A stretch of DNA of 64,000 nucleotides from PALSA-129 sp050014595 (lineage in GTDB: Bacteria; Acidobacteriota; Terriglobia; Bryobacterales; Bryobacteraceae). The notes below the pieces were generated by a model that was not told the DNA's origin, did no database searches, and saw nothing but the letters and a program-made list of their open reading frames with translations. Below are positions 1-11,385 of this stretch, in pieces. Numbering within the stretch: the stretch's first letter is position 1; each line of letters opens with the position of its first letter. The translations under genes were made by a program, and so were the position numbers. The stretch is from contig JBEKDA010000018.1 of the NCBI GenBank assembly GCA_050014595.1, positions 27,627-91,626 of the forward strand. Direction: 5' to 3'.

Positions 1-34
1 GAAATCTAGTTGCCTCGGAAGAAACGACGTGCGT

Positions 35-241
35 ATGAAAACCAGAATCGCGACCGTCAGTTGCCCATGCGGAAAAGTTCTTCAGGTCCACATGGAGGCT
101 GGAAACGCCCCTGGCAGCGCCTCTGGGGCTGGCGGCTATTTCGCAAGTTGTCCGGCGTGCGGACACAGCCTCCTTTCACGCGAGCACCCTGGGCGTTTTC
201 CCGACAGGGTTGTCAGAGTAGAGATCGTGGATTCGAAGTGA
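35..241 (+). CDS. Small Cys-rich (zinc-ribbon-like) protein, unknown function
   Basis: A 68-codon frame from ATG at 35; an in-frame GTG at 29 is an alternative start. The protein has two cysteine pairs, C10-P-C12-G and C39-P-A-C42-G, spaced as in small structural zinc ribbons. No catalytic motif or membrane segment is visible and I do not recognise the family. It reads towards the unknown gene starting at 330 and may share a transcript with it. The window starts just upstream, so the real 5' context is not visible. Confidence 0.45.
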   Translation: MKTRIATVSCPCGKVLQVHMEAGNAPGSASGAGGYFASCPACGHSLLSREHPGRFPDRVVRVEIVDSK

Positions 242-329
242 CGCCTTAAGGGAAGAAAATCGCCCCTTTCACAGGTTGCTACTATGGACAGGGGCCGCGG
301 GTAGGTACGGAGTTGAGGTTTTGGTCGAG

Positions 330-1040
330 ATGAACCTTCCACAGATGATCCTTCACATTCTGCAATTTGCCGAGGCGCCGCTCTCCGCCGGGGACATCGC
401 CGCCAGAATAGGAAGCGAGTTCGGCGAGACGATCGCGCCCGAGCGCGTGTATGGCTCGCTCCAGACCGATCTCGTGCCGGCCGGTCAGGTAGTTGCCGAG
501 GACGGGAGGTATGCCCTTTGCCGTGTGGGCAACGATGCGCCGGGCGAGGAGATCGCCCCGGACCCGGACGCCTGCGATCTCGCTCTGGCGTGGGATGCCC
601 TGGTCGCTCAGGATGCAGTCGAGTTGGATCTGGCATACCGGCAGCAGAGAGCCCACCTGAGGGACTGCGTAGGCTGCCGCAACCGTCACCCTGAACTCGA
701 ACGCCGTTTCCACGAGCACGACGTCTCACTGCTGGAGTCTTTCCCGGCCCTAGTGGATGGCTTCAGGCCCCGCGCACCGGATGGGCTTCTCCAGAGGGTG
801 GCGTGGACGGCCCTCGTCGAGGACGGCGACGATCCCGAGAAATCCTTCAACGATCCACAGATGGACGCAATCCGCGAGTCGCTGGAAAGGCTGGTTGCCT
901 GGCGTTCGCTTCTGCTCGCGGCGCACATTGGTCGAAAACTGCTCGTCTATACCGGGACCTTTACCAATCCCGAAGAAAACTGGTGGAACTGGCGGGAGGG
1001 CAGGGGGACACGATGGCAGCCCAGTTCGTGGCCAAATTGA
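330..1040 (+). CDS. Unknown protein with N-terminal winged-helix-like segment (5' part of a possibly frameshifted gene)
   Basis: About 236 codons from ATG at 330. The first ~65 residues (start MNLPQMILHILQF, then SAGDIAARIG and APERVYGSL) look like a winged-helix fold of the kind found at the N-terminus of regulators and restriction-associated proteins. A CVGC pair lies near residue 115. The last residues (WREGRGTRWQPSSWPN) are Trp/Arg-rich and unlike the rest. The second frame, in the region from about 947, reads naturally as LYRDLYQSRRKL and continues into the next gene. Either two genes overlap by 28 bp or one gene of about 545 codons has a -1 shift near the CGAAAAC run at 933-939. Function unknown. 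Confidence 0.55.
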   Translation: MNLPQMILHILQFAEAPLSAGDIAARIGSEFGETIAPERVYGSLQTDLVPAGQVVAEDGRYALCRVGNDAPGEEIAPDPDACDLALAWDALVAQDAVELDLAYRQQRAHLRDCVGCRNRHPELERRFHEHDVSLLESFPALVDGFRPRAPDGLLQRVAWTALVEDGDDPEKSFNDPQMDAIRESLERLVAWRSLLLAAHIGRKLLVYTGTFTNPEENWWNWREGRGTRWQPSSWPN

Positions 1041-1972
1041 CTGAGCGTCAGTTCCTCTGTATCAAGTTCGCACATCGGTGCGCGCTGACTATACGTCCCG
1101 GCGAAGGAATCGCACCGGGCCTCCTGCGCGACCTGTTCGACAACCTCGCCGCAGTGCAATTGCCGCATAGCTACCGGCACTTCGAGGTTGCGTACTCCCA
1201 GCTCATCAGCCTGAGCGACGCGCAGTTTGTGGACGGGCAGCAACTCTCGCTGTATATGATGGTGTCCGCTTTGGATGAACCGTCCCACTCCAGCGATGGG
1301 CGCGCCGACGTTCGCGGGGTGATCGACGGATTCCGGGAACTGAAGGATAGCGTCGAGTCAAATAGCGCTGCCCAGATTCCCCTTATCGACCTCCTGCAAC
1401 GCCTGGTCGAACGCTTGGGTAAGCCGTCCCGGCAGGAAGCGGAGGATTATCTTCGAGGGGTTCTGGGCGGCACATTCTCCCTGCTTTGCACCGAAGCGCA
1501 GACCACCTTGATAGCGGCCGAGCAACTTTCCCGCTATCGAGAGTTGACGGATCCGAGCCTGGTCGTGGTTGAACTGCGCAAGGCATTTGAGCTGCAGTTG
1601 AAGGCCTGCTTCCTCAAGCCGCTCTGCAATTTCCTGCATCGGGAAAAGGACCGGTGGAACTACCCCGCGGATGCAGCAGTCAGACAACGGCTGATGGACA
1701 GGGGTCGGTTGAATGACGAAATCATGCTTGGAAAGATTGCCGAGTTGCTCGAAAGCCCACAACCGGAGGTGGAGGAATTCGCGCAGCGGCAGCACGTCAA
1801 TCTGCGGGAACTGGTCGATACGATGAGGAAAGTTTCTGCGCAGGGTGGCGACGGCGCCCACCGGGCAGCATTCACCGAGGACCGGGCGCAGCGTCTCAAG
1901 GAGCAATGGCTTCGTGGCGCGCCGTTTGGCGCAGGCATCTTTTCGGGGCTGGTGGCGAGAAGGGACGCCTGA
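1013..1972 (+). CDS. Unknown helical protein (3' part of a possibly frameshifted gene)
   Basis: Read from ATG at 1013 (MAAQFVAKLTERQ), which lies inside the end of the upstream gene in another frame and follows a purine-rich GGGAGGGCAGGGGGA stretch. The frame stays open far upstream, and its reading from about 947 continues the upstream protein plausibly, so a frameshifted single gene is a real alternative. The product (about 319 aa) is mainly helical and charged. The C-terminal part (LRELVDTMRKVS, then EDRAQRLKEQWLR) resembles helical bundles of HEPN-like proteins, but no RxxxxH motif is seen. No family recognised. Confidence 0.5.
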   Translation: MAAQFVAKLTERQFLCIKFAHRCALTIRPGEGIAPGLLRDLFDNLAAVQLPHSYRHFEVAYSQLISLSDAQFVDGQQLSLYMMVSALDEPSHSSDGRADVRGVIDGFRELKDSVESNSAAQIPLIDLLQRLVERLGKPSRQEAEDYLRGVLGGTFSLLCTEAQTTLIAAEQLSRYRELTDPSLVVVELRKAFELQLKACFLKPLCNFLHREKDRWNYPADAAVRQRLMDRGRLNDEIMLGKIAELLESPQPEVEEFAQRQHVNLRELVDTMRKVSAQGGDGAHRAAFTEDRAQRLKEQWLRGAPFGAGIFSGLVARRDA

Positions 1973-2150
1973 CCGCCCCGGGGCGGACCTCTGCTCCGCG
2001 ACTAGTTCCTGCCTGCTGTTGCCGACACCGAGGCCTTCCAGGGGGGCGACGACAGCGCAGGCCAGGCAGATGTCGAGCACGTTGATTGAAGCCTAGAGAA
2101 AGCGGGGGCGGGCGTAATGTTCCCGAGGATCTCCGGCGATTCCTCCCCTG

Positions 2151-2489
2151 CTAGCGTTGACTGGGATCGCAGCCGAGCGAGAAGCGCAAAGCGGTGCAGA
2201 CTTCGCTCATCCGTAACGAACCTATCCGAGCCACCCGCCTCCCCAAGCGCTTCTGGGAGACTGTAACCGCGTTGTGTAGATTCACTGCGCAAGGCGCCTT
2301 CATGCCGTCCTCTTCACTCAGTACCACCTCGGAGGGCACCCCGCGAATCGTGGACGTGATCGGTGCTACGGTAACGGTCGACAAATAGGCAATGGCGCTG
2401 TCGCGAGTCAGTACGACTACCGGCCTGTTCTTGTCAGGCGGTGCAAACTGGTAAAGGCGGACATCCCCCCTGGCTATTCCGCTGGCCAC
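2151..2489 (-). CDS. PemK/MazF-type toxin (mRNA interferase family)
   Basis: The protein starts RGDVRLYQFAPPDKNRPVVV and continues VTVAPITSTIRGVPSEVVL and CAVNLHNAVTVSQKRLG, the usual beta-barrel pattern of PemK/MazF endoribonucleases, at the usual length (~112 aa). Family members cleave mRNA at short sites and are neutralised by a partner antitoxin. The GTG at 2489 is the best start; an upstream TTG at 2507 is possible. It overlaps the 3' end of the antitoxin gene by 16 bp, as expected for translational coupling. The reading frame is intact, unlike the second PemK locus at 46.6 kb. Confidence 0.85.
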   Translation of the reverse strand: MASGIARGDVRLYQFAPPDKNRPVVVLTRDSAIAYLSTVTVAPITSTIRGVPSEVVLSEEDGMKAPCAVNLHNAVTVSQKRLGRRVARIGSLRMSEVCTALRFSLGCDPSQR

Positions 2490-2707
2490 GCCGCCTCCGC
2501 TTCCCAAACGAGCGATTCATCCTGCGCTCGCGCCTGCTTCGCATAGCCCTCGCGGTCGCGCTCCTCCAACGCTCGGATTTCCAAACTCCGGAGGTGCTCT
2601 CGAAGAGCGTCGCGAATCAACGCGGAGCGGTTCCGCTTCGTCCGCAGCGCGGCTCGGTCGGTCGCCTGCAGCAGCTTCGTATCGAGAACGACCTGGATGG
2701 TTTCCAT
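2474..2707 (-). CDS. Ribbon-helix-helix antitoxin (MazE/CopG-like)
   Basis: A 77-codon gene from ATG at 2707 (METIQVVLDTKLLQ). The N-terminal strand followed by RALRTKRNRSALIRDALREH is a classic ribbon-helix-helix DNA-binding pattern. The C-terminal part, rich in E, R, A and W (SLVWEAEAAWPAE), should bind the toxin. It lies directly upstream of and overlaps the PemK gene, so the pair forms a type II toxin-antitoxin operon that the RHH domain probably autoregulates. Its start sits close to the point where an upstream nucleotidyltransferase gene is cut off, suggesting that insertion of this module caused the truncation. Confidence 0.85.
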   Translation of the reverse strand: METIQVVLDTKLLQATDRAALRTKRNRSALIRDALREHLRSLEIRALEERDREGYAKQARAQDESLVWEAEAAWPAE

Positions 2708-2754
2708 GTGGACTCTATTCCACAGTATACTCCACATGCCGGTATTGACAGATT

Positions 2755-2832
2755 CGCGTACCCCCCCACGATCAGGTACTTAACGCTGTGGGCGTTGAAG
2801 ATGGACAAGAGTTCTTTGAAGTCTGGGAACAT
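2755..2832 (-). pseudogene. Truncated nucleotidyltransferase (first ~26 codons only)
   Basis: Starts MFPDFKELLSIFNAHSVKYL and then IVGGYA, the characteristic start of small MNT/AbiEii-like nucleotidyltransferases found with a short partner gene. The frame reads on past 2755 into sequence with no likeness to the family, and the catalytic Asp motif that should follow GGYA is missing. A run of seven G lies at the break. The small partner gene (2780-2980) overlaps its start by 53 bp. The toxin-antitoxin gene pair starting at 2707 replaces the rest of the gene. Confidence 0.6.
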
Positions 2833-2980
2833 CGGAGGCCGCGCCCTTCATCGCGTAGGTGGCTAGGGTAATTTCAGCAACTGCGTCCATGCGTTCCTCG
2901 ACCGGGGCGCTTTGCCAATACCGGTACTCATCCGCCTTCATTTCATCGAAGCTGGCATACGTGCGGATGTTCTTGTCCAT
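2780..2980 (-). CDS. Small partner protein of a nucleotidyltransferase pair
   Basis: A 66-aa protein starting MDKNIRTYASFDEMKADEYR and continuing with a YWQS and RMDAVAEI helical stretch. Proteins of this pattern are commonly encoded immediately before, and overlapping, a nucleotidyltransferase in Acidobacteria. Here it overlaps the remnant of that gene by 53 bp. The C-terminal residues (DVPRLQRTLVHLQRPQR) are encoded in the overlap. Role unknown; a toxin-antitoxin-like or regulatory role is an inference from gene pairing. Its partner is truncated, so the pair is probably non-functional. Confidence 0.5.
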   Translation of the reverse strand: MDKNIRTYASFDEMKADEYRYWQSAPVEERMDAVAEITLATYAMKGAASDVPRLQRTLVHLQRPQR

Positions 2981-3073
2981 GCGTTTGTTTGTATCACGGA
3001 CCGCGCCGCCTGCGCCACTGGCACGAATTTCGCCGCCTTTGCGAAACTTTGTGCCTGTACCCGGTCTGCCAGC

Positions 3074-4225
3074 TCAGCCCTTGAGCAGTCCCTTGATTCT
3101 CCTCATTGCCAGAGCGATCTCTTCGTCCGTTCCCTTCATGCACAGACGAATCTGCTCCTGGCCCCCGAACATCTCAAAGGGATAGGTGACGATGCCGAGG
3201 CTGGCAAGCTCCATGGATGCCTGATGCGAAGATAGACCCTGCTCCCGCAACCGCCTGGGAACCGGAAGGCGCAGGAAGATGGTGCCGTCGTTGCCGGCGG
3301 CGTCATCCCACCCGGCGTCTTGCAGGCCCTCGACAATCATGGCTTCCAAGCGCCGGTATTCTTCCCGGGTTTCCTCAAAGAATTCGTACTCCAACACAGC
3401 CGCCGCCATGGCCGCATGGGTCGCAGGATCCCCGCCTTCACAGATACGTGACTTGGCTCGAAACACCTGGTGGACGATCTCCGCATTCCCCAACAAGGCT
3501 CCACCCTTCAAACCAGGCCATTGCAGCGCTTTGGACCACGATAACGTCGACACCACCTTGCCCTGAATCGCTTCCGGTGCGGCCTTGAAAATGCTGGGCA
3601 CCGGATTGCGGCGATAGACATGGCGGTAGGCATCATCGACGAACAGGACGACGTTCCGCTTGTCAGTAGCTGCAAACACCCGGCGCATTTCCTCTTCCGT
3701 AATTTGGGTGGTAGTCGGATTGTCGAACGAGTTGATCACGGCAACGCCGCCTTGAGCGTGTTCCAGCTCCTCGATCAGGCAATCGACATAGCGGCGGTGG
3801 CCGTAACCGATGAGGTGCTTCTCGACGCAAGGCAATTCCGTGGCCTCGACATGACGGGCATAGTACGGAACCGGCAAATAGACATGGATCGGTCTGCGTG
3901 CTGGATCGAGCAGAAGCGCTTTGAGCAGCAGCTCCAGAAACCAGCAGGTTCCCAGCTCTGAGATGAAAATGTTCTTCTGCGGATCCAACCGTACGCCATC
4001 TACATCCGCGGAAAACTTGGCTACTGCCTCAAGAGTTTCCGGCATGCCTCTGCCCGGAGCGTAAAAATTCCCGCCATAGATATCGGCAACCTTCGCCCGC
4101 ACCATCCGGGCGTTAAGCGGAGGTTGCCGCGCGGGGTTACCCAGTCCCCAATCCACGACGAAGCCGGACGGCGAAGTGTGAGCGGTGGTTTCAATCTGTT
4201 CTCGTATAGTCAAATTCCACCTCAT
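3074..4225 (-). CDS. PLP-dependent class I/II aminotransferase
   Basis: A 383-aa fold-type I aminotransferase. The PLP-contacting SFDNPTTTQ lies at 166-174, VDDAY at 196-200 (Asp for the pyridine nitrogen, Tyr nearby), and SWSKALQWPGLKGG carries the Schiff-base lysine at K232. The small-domain arginine expected to bind the substrate carboxylate is plausibly in QIRLCMKG near the C-terminus. Substrate cannot be read from sequence. The gene follows the 2-oxoglutarate dehydrogenase gene on the same strand after 59 bp, so co-transcription is possible and would link it to 2-oxoglutarate as amino acceptor, which is inference. Confidence 0.85.
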   Translation of the reverse strand: MRWNLTIREQIETTAHTSPSGFVVDWGLGNPARQPPLNARMVRAKVADIYGGNFYAPGRGMPETLEAVAKFSADVDGVRLDPQKNIFISELGTCWFLELLLKALLLDPARRPIHVYLPVPYYARHVEATELPCVEKHLIGYGHRRYVDCLIEELEHAQGGVAVINSFDNPTTTQITEEEMRRVFAATDKRNVVLFVDDAYRHVYRRNPVPSIFKAAPEAIQGKVVSTLSWSKALQWPGLKGGALLGNAEIVHQVFRAKSRICEGGDPATHAAMAAAVLEYEFFEETREEYRRLEAMIVEGLQDAGWDDAAGNDGTIFLRLPVPRRLREQGLSSHQASMELASLGIVTYPFEMFGGQEQIRLCMKGTDEEIALAMRRIKGLLKG

Positions 4226-4284
4226 GTGTCCGAAACTCAGATTAACATCGCGACGCGGCGCGATGGCGAAACGGCTCCGCTCCC

Positions 4285-7911
<3,627 letters not shown>

Positions 7912-7986
7912 GGGCGGGAGTGCTCTCTAACAATGATAACGTGTGAGCCCGCACCAGACCGGCAGCCGCCGGATTCCGAACCGGCG

Positions 7987-8253
7987 CTAGGCGGCCGTCG
8001 GCGGGTCAAACACAATCCCGATATGGTGCTGGTTGCCCTGGGCGGTGCAATGCACCACCACCCCTTCGGCGGCGAGATGGCCCGTATCGACCTGGACCCT
8101 GGTGCCCGGATCGAAGGCGCGTTCCACCAACAGGCTGATCCCGGACTGGCTGATGTCGTAGACTTCGGCCGCGAGCCGATCCTGGCCTCCGGCCATCACG
8201 GTAACTTGCCCTTTCGAGCGGATTCGTTCTTCGGAACGCCTTTCGTATTTCAT
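7987..8253 (-). CDS. PilZ-domain protein
   Basis: An 88-aa protein from ATG at 8253 (MKYERRSEERIRSKGQ); the longer frame upstream adds an unrelated hydrophobic stretch. The RRSEERIRSKG segment supplies the Arg-rich RxxxR motif and VYDISQSGISLL the D/NxSxxG motif that together bind cyclic di-GMP in PilZ domains. It is a stand-alone receiver-type domain with no output module, so it probably acts by binding a partner. It lies next to the tRNA-Lys insertion site and has no obvious operon partner. Confidence 0.8.
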   Translation of the reverse strand: MKYERRSEERIRSKGQVTVMAGGQDRLAAEVYDISQSGISLLVERAFDPGTRVQVDTGHLAAEGVVVHCTAQGNQHHIGIVFDPPTAA

Positions 8254-8342
8254 CAGCCACCAGATCGGCGGCGCGAGAGAAAAACTGTATAGCGGCCATC
8301 GGTTTGATAAACTGGAAAGAGCTTTCCTCCACACCACAAGCA

Positions 8343-8382
8343 GGGCCGGTAGCTCAGGTGGTAGAGCATGTGCCTTTTAAGC
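8343..8382 (+). repeat. attL: duplicated 5' half of tRNA-Lys
   Basis: These 40 bases are identical to 24062-24101 and run from the acceptor stem through the anticodon loop into the first two bases of the 3' anticodon stem (GC). The sequence diverges immediately after, so this copy cannot fold as a tRNA. It marks the left end of the island. Confidence 0.85.
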
Positions 8383-8757
8383 CCATTTTGCCAGAATTTC
8401 AAGTAACTGAAAACACGGCATAAGTATCGCTGCTCCTATAACTTACGCCATAAAACTTAATACGCCGAGGTACCCCTATTTACCCCGGTTTTTCCACTAC
8501 CCTCCCCACAAAAGTCCCCACAATCAATTCCGTTTCCCGTGAAGGCCCGGTCGGTGGGCACCGTCGCTGTTTTCCGACCGGGAGTATGATAGGAGCAGCC
8601 GCCTAGCCCGGCCAGGCAACAAGCGGGGCATCCCTCCCGTTGGCGGCCGTTTTTCATCAGGGAAAATCGCGCGAGAGGAAAGCGAATCGGCGACGAACAG
8701 CCACGATCGGAGCGTATAGCGGCGCGAAACGTACGCCTTCGGCCACGCGTATGGTGC
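8383..8757. other. Left-end non-coding stretch of the island
   Basis: No convincing gene. It holds an imperfect inverted repeat (GGCATAAGTA near 8417 and TAACTTACGCC near 8440) and the 22-bp presumptive integrase arm site at 8503-8524. Minus-strand frames across it have no recognisable protein character. Confidence 0.5.
8503..8524 (+). repeat. Presumptive integrase arm-type site, left
   Basis: A 22-bp sequence built from TCCCCACAA twice (12-bp spacing), identical and in the same orientation to 23987-24008 near the right end. Paired short direct repeats inside both ends of an integrated element are typical arm-binding sites of tyrosine integrases. Function inferred. Confidence 0.6.
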
Positions 8758-9612
8758 ATGTCCGCGCCCTCTTGTGATGCTTCGATCGATGCGGCGGAAA
8801 CTGAATATCGAATAGGCCGGGCGGAAATCGAGCTGAAGTTCCGCGAAGATCTCGAAAGCTGGCAGAATAAGATCGACCGACTTGGCTACTGGAGCAGGCT
8901 GGGCCAACTTAAACAGCCGGGTTTGGGATCTGTTGACGAGCTGTCTATAAACATCGACTTTCAGCGGGCAGCATTTGCCTATGTGGAAGCCGAAATGGAG
9001 AATTTTGCGGCCCTCCTCCTAAACCGTCGAACGTTGGGGGATGCGGGGGTCAAGGCGATTCGCGAGCACAACGACGAACTCATCGAAACTGTACGCGAAT
9101 ACCATTGGCGGCCGCTGCTCGACGGCTTTGGGCTCTCAGCCGAGGATATCGAGGCTGCTTGGGTCTCTCTGAGTTTTGGGCCGCTTCTGACTCCCGCCTA
9201 CGAAGAAATTCTCTGGAAAGCGGAGATCGACTTCGACGCGGCCGTCGCCCTGTGGGTTGAGTGGAAAGACTCGCCCTTTGGACCGACCGTGCTGGAAGCG
9301 TCAGAGGCAGAGACCGAGCGCAACATCGTCGCACGGAATCTCAACTGTTTGCGCAAAAAATGCGGGTTGAGCTATCGCGCCCTCAGCGACAAAGCTGGGG
9401 TCGACGACCATAAAGCGACCAGGTTGCACTGCGCCGGGGCCCGTCTTCCAGGAGATCTTATGCTCGGGAAGTACACTTACGTGTTCAATGCGTTTCTGAA
9501 AGAAGAAATCACGCCAGAGCAACTGCGGACCTTCACCGAAGAGCAAGTGCGGACCCTCGACGTCATAACATCCCCAGGTCGCACCCCCACCAGTGCCCCC
9601 AAACGCCCCTAG
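8758..9612 (+). CDS. Helix-turn-helix protein, probable island regulator
   Basis: A 284-aa protein from ATG at 8758. The first ~180 residues are charged and helical (MENFAALLLNRRTLGDAGV, then EHNDELIETVREYHWRPLL) with no recognised domain. The C-terminal part, about residues 185-255, has a helix-turn-helix of Cro/CI type: NLNCLRKKCGLSYRALSDKA then GVDDHKATRL, followed by MLGKYTYVFNAFLKEEIT. Such N-terminal-unknown plus C-terminal-HTH proteins are common near the left end of acidobacterial islands. Its place at the head of the replication module suggests a switch or repressor role; that is inference. Confidence 0.6.
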   Translation: MSAPSCDASIDAAETEYRIGRAEIELKFREDLESWQNKIDRLGYWSRLGQLKQPGLGSVDELSINIDFQRAAFAYVEAEMENFAALLLNRRTLGDAGVKAIREHNDELIETVREYHWRPLLDGFGLSAEDIEAAWVSLSFGPLLTPAYEEILWKAEIDFDAAVALWVEWKDSPFGPTVLEASEAETERNIVARNLNCLRKKCGLSYRALSDKAGVDDHKATRLHCAGARLPGDLMLGKYTYVFNAFLKEEITPEQLRTFTEEQVRTLDVITSPGRTPTSAPKRP

Positions 9613-9647
9613 TAAGGTCGTGCCTTGCGGGATACCCTCAAGATGCA

Positions 9648-9887
9648 ATGGGAATCGCAGTTAACCGCAATCCAGAAAACGCTACTGCACGGCGGCGTTT
9701 CGTTTCGGAACAGATCCTAAGCGATGTTACCGCCCGTAGTCGGCGAACTCTCCAAAAAGACAGGCTTCTGGGGACCGGGCCATTTCCTCATTACAAGCTT
9801 GGCCGGCAGGTCGTATATGACCTTGATGAATGCGTCCGAATCATCCAGGCCTCGCGCCACGAGCCGCGGAGCGGGGGCGCATCGTGA
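9648..9887 (+). CDS. AlpA/excisionase-like DNA-binding protein
   Basis: A 79-aa protein. ARSRRTLQKDRLLGTGPF, then PHYKLGRQVVYDLDECVRII, is the MerR-like winged-helix pattern of AlpA regulators and excisionases (helix-turn-helix, then a K/R-G-R-x-V-x-Y wing). In phage satellites AlpA-like proteins activate excision and replication genes. It lies upstream of the primase operon, and its TGA overlaps the next gene's GTG by 4 bp, indicating translational coupling. Confidence 0.7.
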   Translation: MGIAVNRNPENATARRRFVSEQILSDVTARSRRTLQKDRLLGTGPFPHYKLGRQVVYDLDECVRIIQASRHEPRSGGAS

Positions 9888-10228
9888 ACACGCCTCCGGC
9901 CGTGGCCGGCCAACGTATCCGGCACAGCCCGGCGGACGGGATAGCCCTGCTTCACCATCGCTACGATGTTCGCGCGGCAGACGGGCTGCTGCTTTGCACC
10001 GTGTCACGCGATGCGGCGGCGCGCGAGATCGCGGCGGGCACGGTGGAGCTATGCCAGGGGCCGCACGGCGCGTACCTGCGACCCGCGGCTAACGGACCGC
10101 TGCCAGATAACCGCACACACCACGGGGGCCATCGGACGTGGCACGGGCCTGTCGAGCCCGGCCAGGGCGCGCCAGCGAACTATGACCACGCGCGCTTCGT
10201 GTGCAAACGATGGAGGGACCGGGTATGA
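9884..10228 (+). CDS. Small island protein, unknown function
   Basis: About 114 codons from GTG at 9884, overlapping the preceding stop in a GTGA arrangement. It contains GIALLHHRYDVRAADGLLLC and a His/Pro-rich C-terminus (RTHHGGHRTWHGP) ending in HARFVCKRWRDRV. No transmembrane segment or known motif. It lies between the AlpA-like regulator and the primase, so it is probably part of the same operon. Function not assignable. Confidence 0.5.
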   Translation: MNTPPAVAGQRIRHSPADGIALLHHRYDVRAADGLLLCTVSRDAAAREIAAGTVELCQGPHGAYLRPAANGPLPDNRTHHGGHRTWHGPVEPGQGAPANYDHARFVCKRWRDRV

Positions 10229-10265
10229 CCGTCACGGACCACATTCTCACGGGAGGCTCGCGCCG

Positions 10266-10601
10266 ATGACTCCGGCATCGCCCATTTACGCTGAGCCGGC
10301 CTCACTGGTGCAGGTGGAGTATTTCTCCGCATCGGCAGACTATCCCATCGCGATAGGTCGCCTAGAAGCCGGCCGCGGCTACTGGCGCTGGATAGTTGCG
10401 GTGTGTCCAATTCCGGGCTGCATTTTCGGCAGCCACATTCACGGCGGAGGTTTGCTCTCTGAGAACCCGGTCCGGCTCTTAAGCCACCGTTCGCACCTGA
10501 GCGGCGGGGGCGGCTACGAGCTGGTTGACGGTTTCCCGGAACACACGGCCGCACTGATCGCCAAGCATCAAGGTTTGGTCTGTGGGGGCGCCTGTGTCTG
10601 A
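10266..10601 (+). CDS. Small island protein, unknown function
   Basis: About 111 codons from ATG at 10266 (MTPASPIYAEPASLVQ). The sequence has aromatic and His-rich patches (GRGYWRWIVAVCPIPGC, then GSHIHGGG) including CPIPGC and HIH, which could bind a metal. The longer frame upstream of 10266 is not protein-like. It overlaps the primase gene start by a few bases. No family recognised. Confidence 0.5.
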   Translation: MTPASPIYAEPASLVQVEYFSASADYPIAIGRLEAGRGYWRWIVAVCPIPGCIFGSHIHGGGLLSENPVRLLSHRSHLSGGGGYELVDGFPEHTAALIAKHQGLVCGGACV

Positions 10602-11385
10602 CGTGCTGCCGGCGCCGGCTGTGCAGACGATTGCAGTACCCTCGGACCTGGCCGAATTCGACCAGTGGGTTTTGTGGCGTGCGGAGCTGGTTGGGCAGCG
10701 CTCTACGAAGGTGCCGTACTCGGGGGCGGGGCGCAAGGCGTCCACGGTGGACGCGAGCACGTGGGCGCCGCTCGATTCTGTGCTCCAAGTGTGGCGGCGC
10801 TGGCCAGGGAAGTACGCGGGCATCGGATTCGTATTCGTCAAGGGTCAACACCTGGTGGGCATCGACCTGGATAACTGCCTTGAGGCGTCCGTTGCGGTCA
10901 AGGAATGGGCTCGGGGTACGGTAGAGCGCTTTTTCGATACCTACATGGAGATTTCGCCATCGGGGCGCGGTCTGAAGATTTGGGCGCGCGGTGAGCTGCC
11001 GGCAAACCTTCCGGGAACGCGGATTGCAGACGGCGCAATCGAGGTTTACGACCATGCGCGCTATTTCACATTCACCGGGCGGGCCTTCCGCGGGGCACCG
11101 TTGCAGATCGAAGACCACGGGGCCGATTTGCGCCTGCTCTATGAGCACTTGATTCCGCGGCGGAAGATTTGGCCCTTGCAGCCGTTGGCGGGCGGGCGAA
11201 TTCCGCACGGGCAGCAACACAGTACGCTGGTGAGCATCGCTGGCACGCTGCGCGCCCGCCGGGTGTGTGATGAAGCGATTCTGGCTTGTCTGCTCGCTGT
11301 GAATGCTCATCAGTGCGAGCGACCAGGCACGGCGGAAGCCATCGCGCGTATTGTGCGCAGTACTCGGCTGTGGGGTGCCAAGTGA
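10594..11385 (+). CDS. Primase-polymerase (archaeo-eukaryotic primase-like, NrS-1 style)
   Basis: About 263 codons; GTG at 10594 follows a GGGGGCG Shine-Dalgarno-like run, with GTG at 10582 as alternative. EFDQWVLWRAEL and TKVPYSGAG start the domain. KYAGIGFVFVKGQHLVGIDL then DNC carries the D-x-D metal motif of bifunctional DNA primase-polymerases, and YMEISPSGRGLKIWARG is the usual third motif. Proteins of this type prime and may extend DNA for phage or plasmid replication. The helicase gene overlaps its stop by 4 bp, so the two form a replication operon. Confidence 0.8.
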   Translation: MSDVLPAPAVQTIAVPSDLAEFDQWVLWRAELVGQRSTKVPYSGAGRKASTVDASTWAPLDSVLQVWRRWPGKYAGIGFVFVKGQHLVGIDLDNCLEASVAVKEWARGTVERFFDTYMEISPSGRGLKIWARGELPANLPGTRIADGAIEVYDHARYFTFTGRAFRGAPLQIEDHGADLRLLYEHLIPRRKIWPLQPLAGGRIPHGQQHSTLVSIAGTLRARRVCDEAILACLLAVNAHQCERPGTAEAIARIVRSTRLWGAK

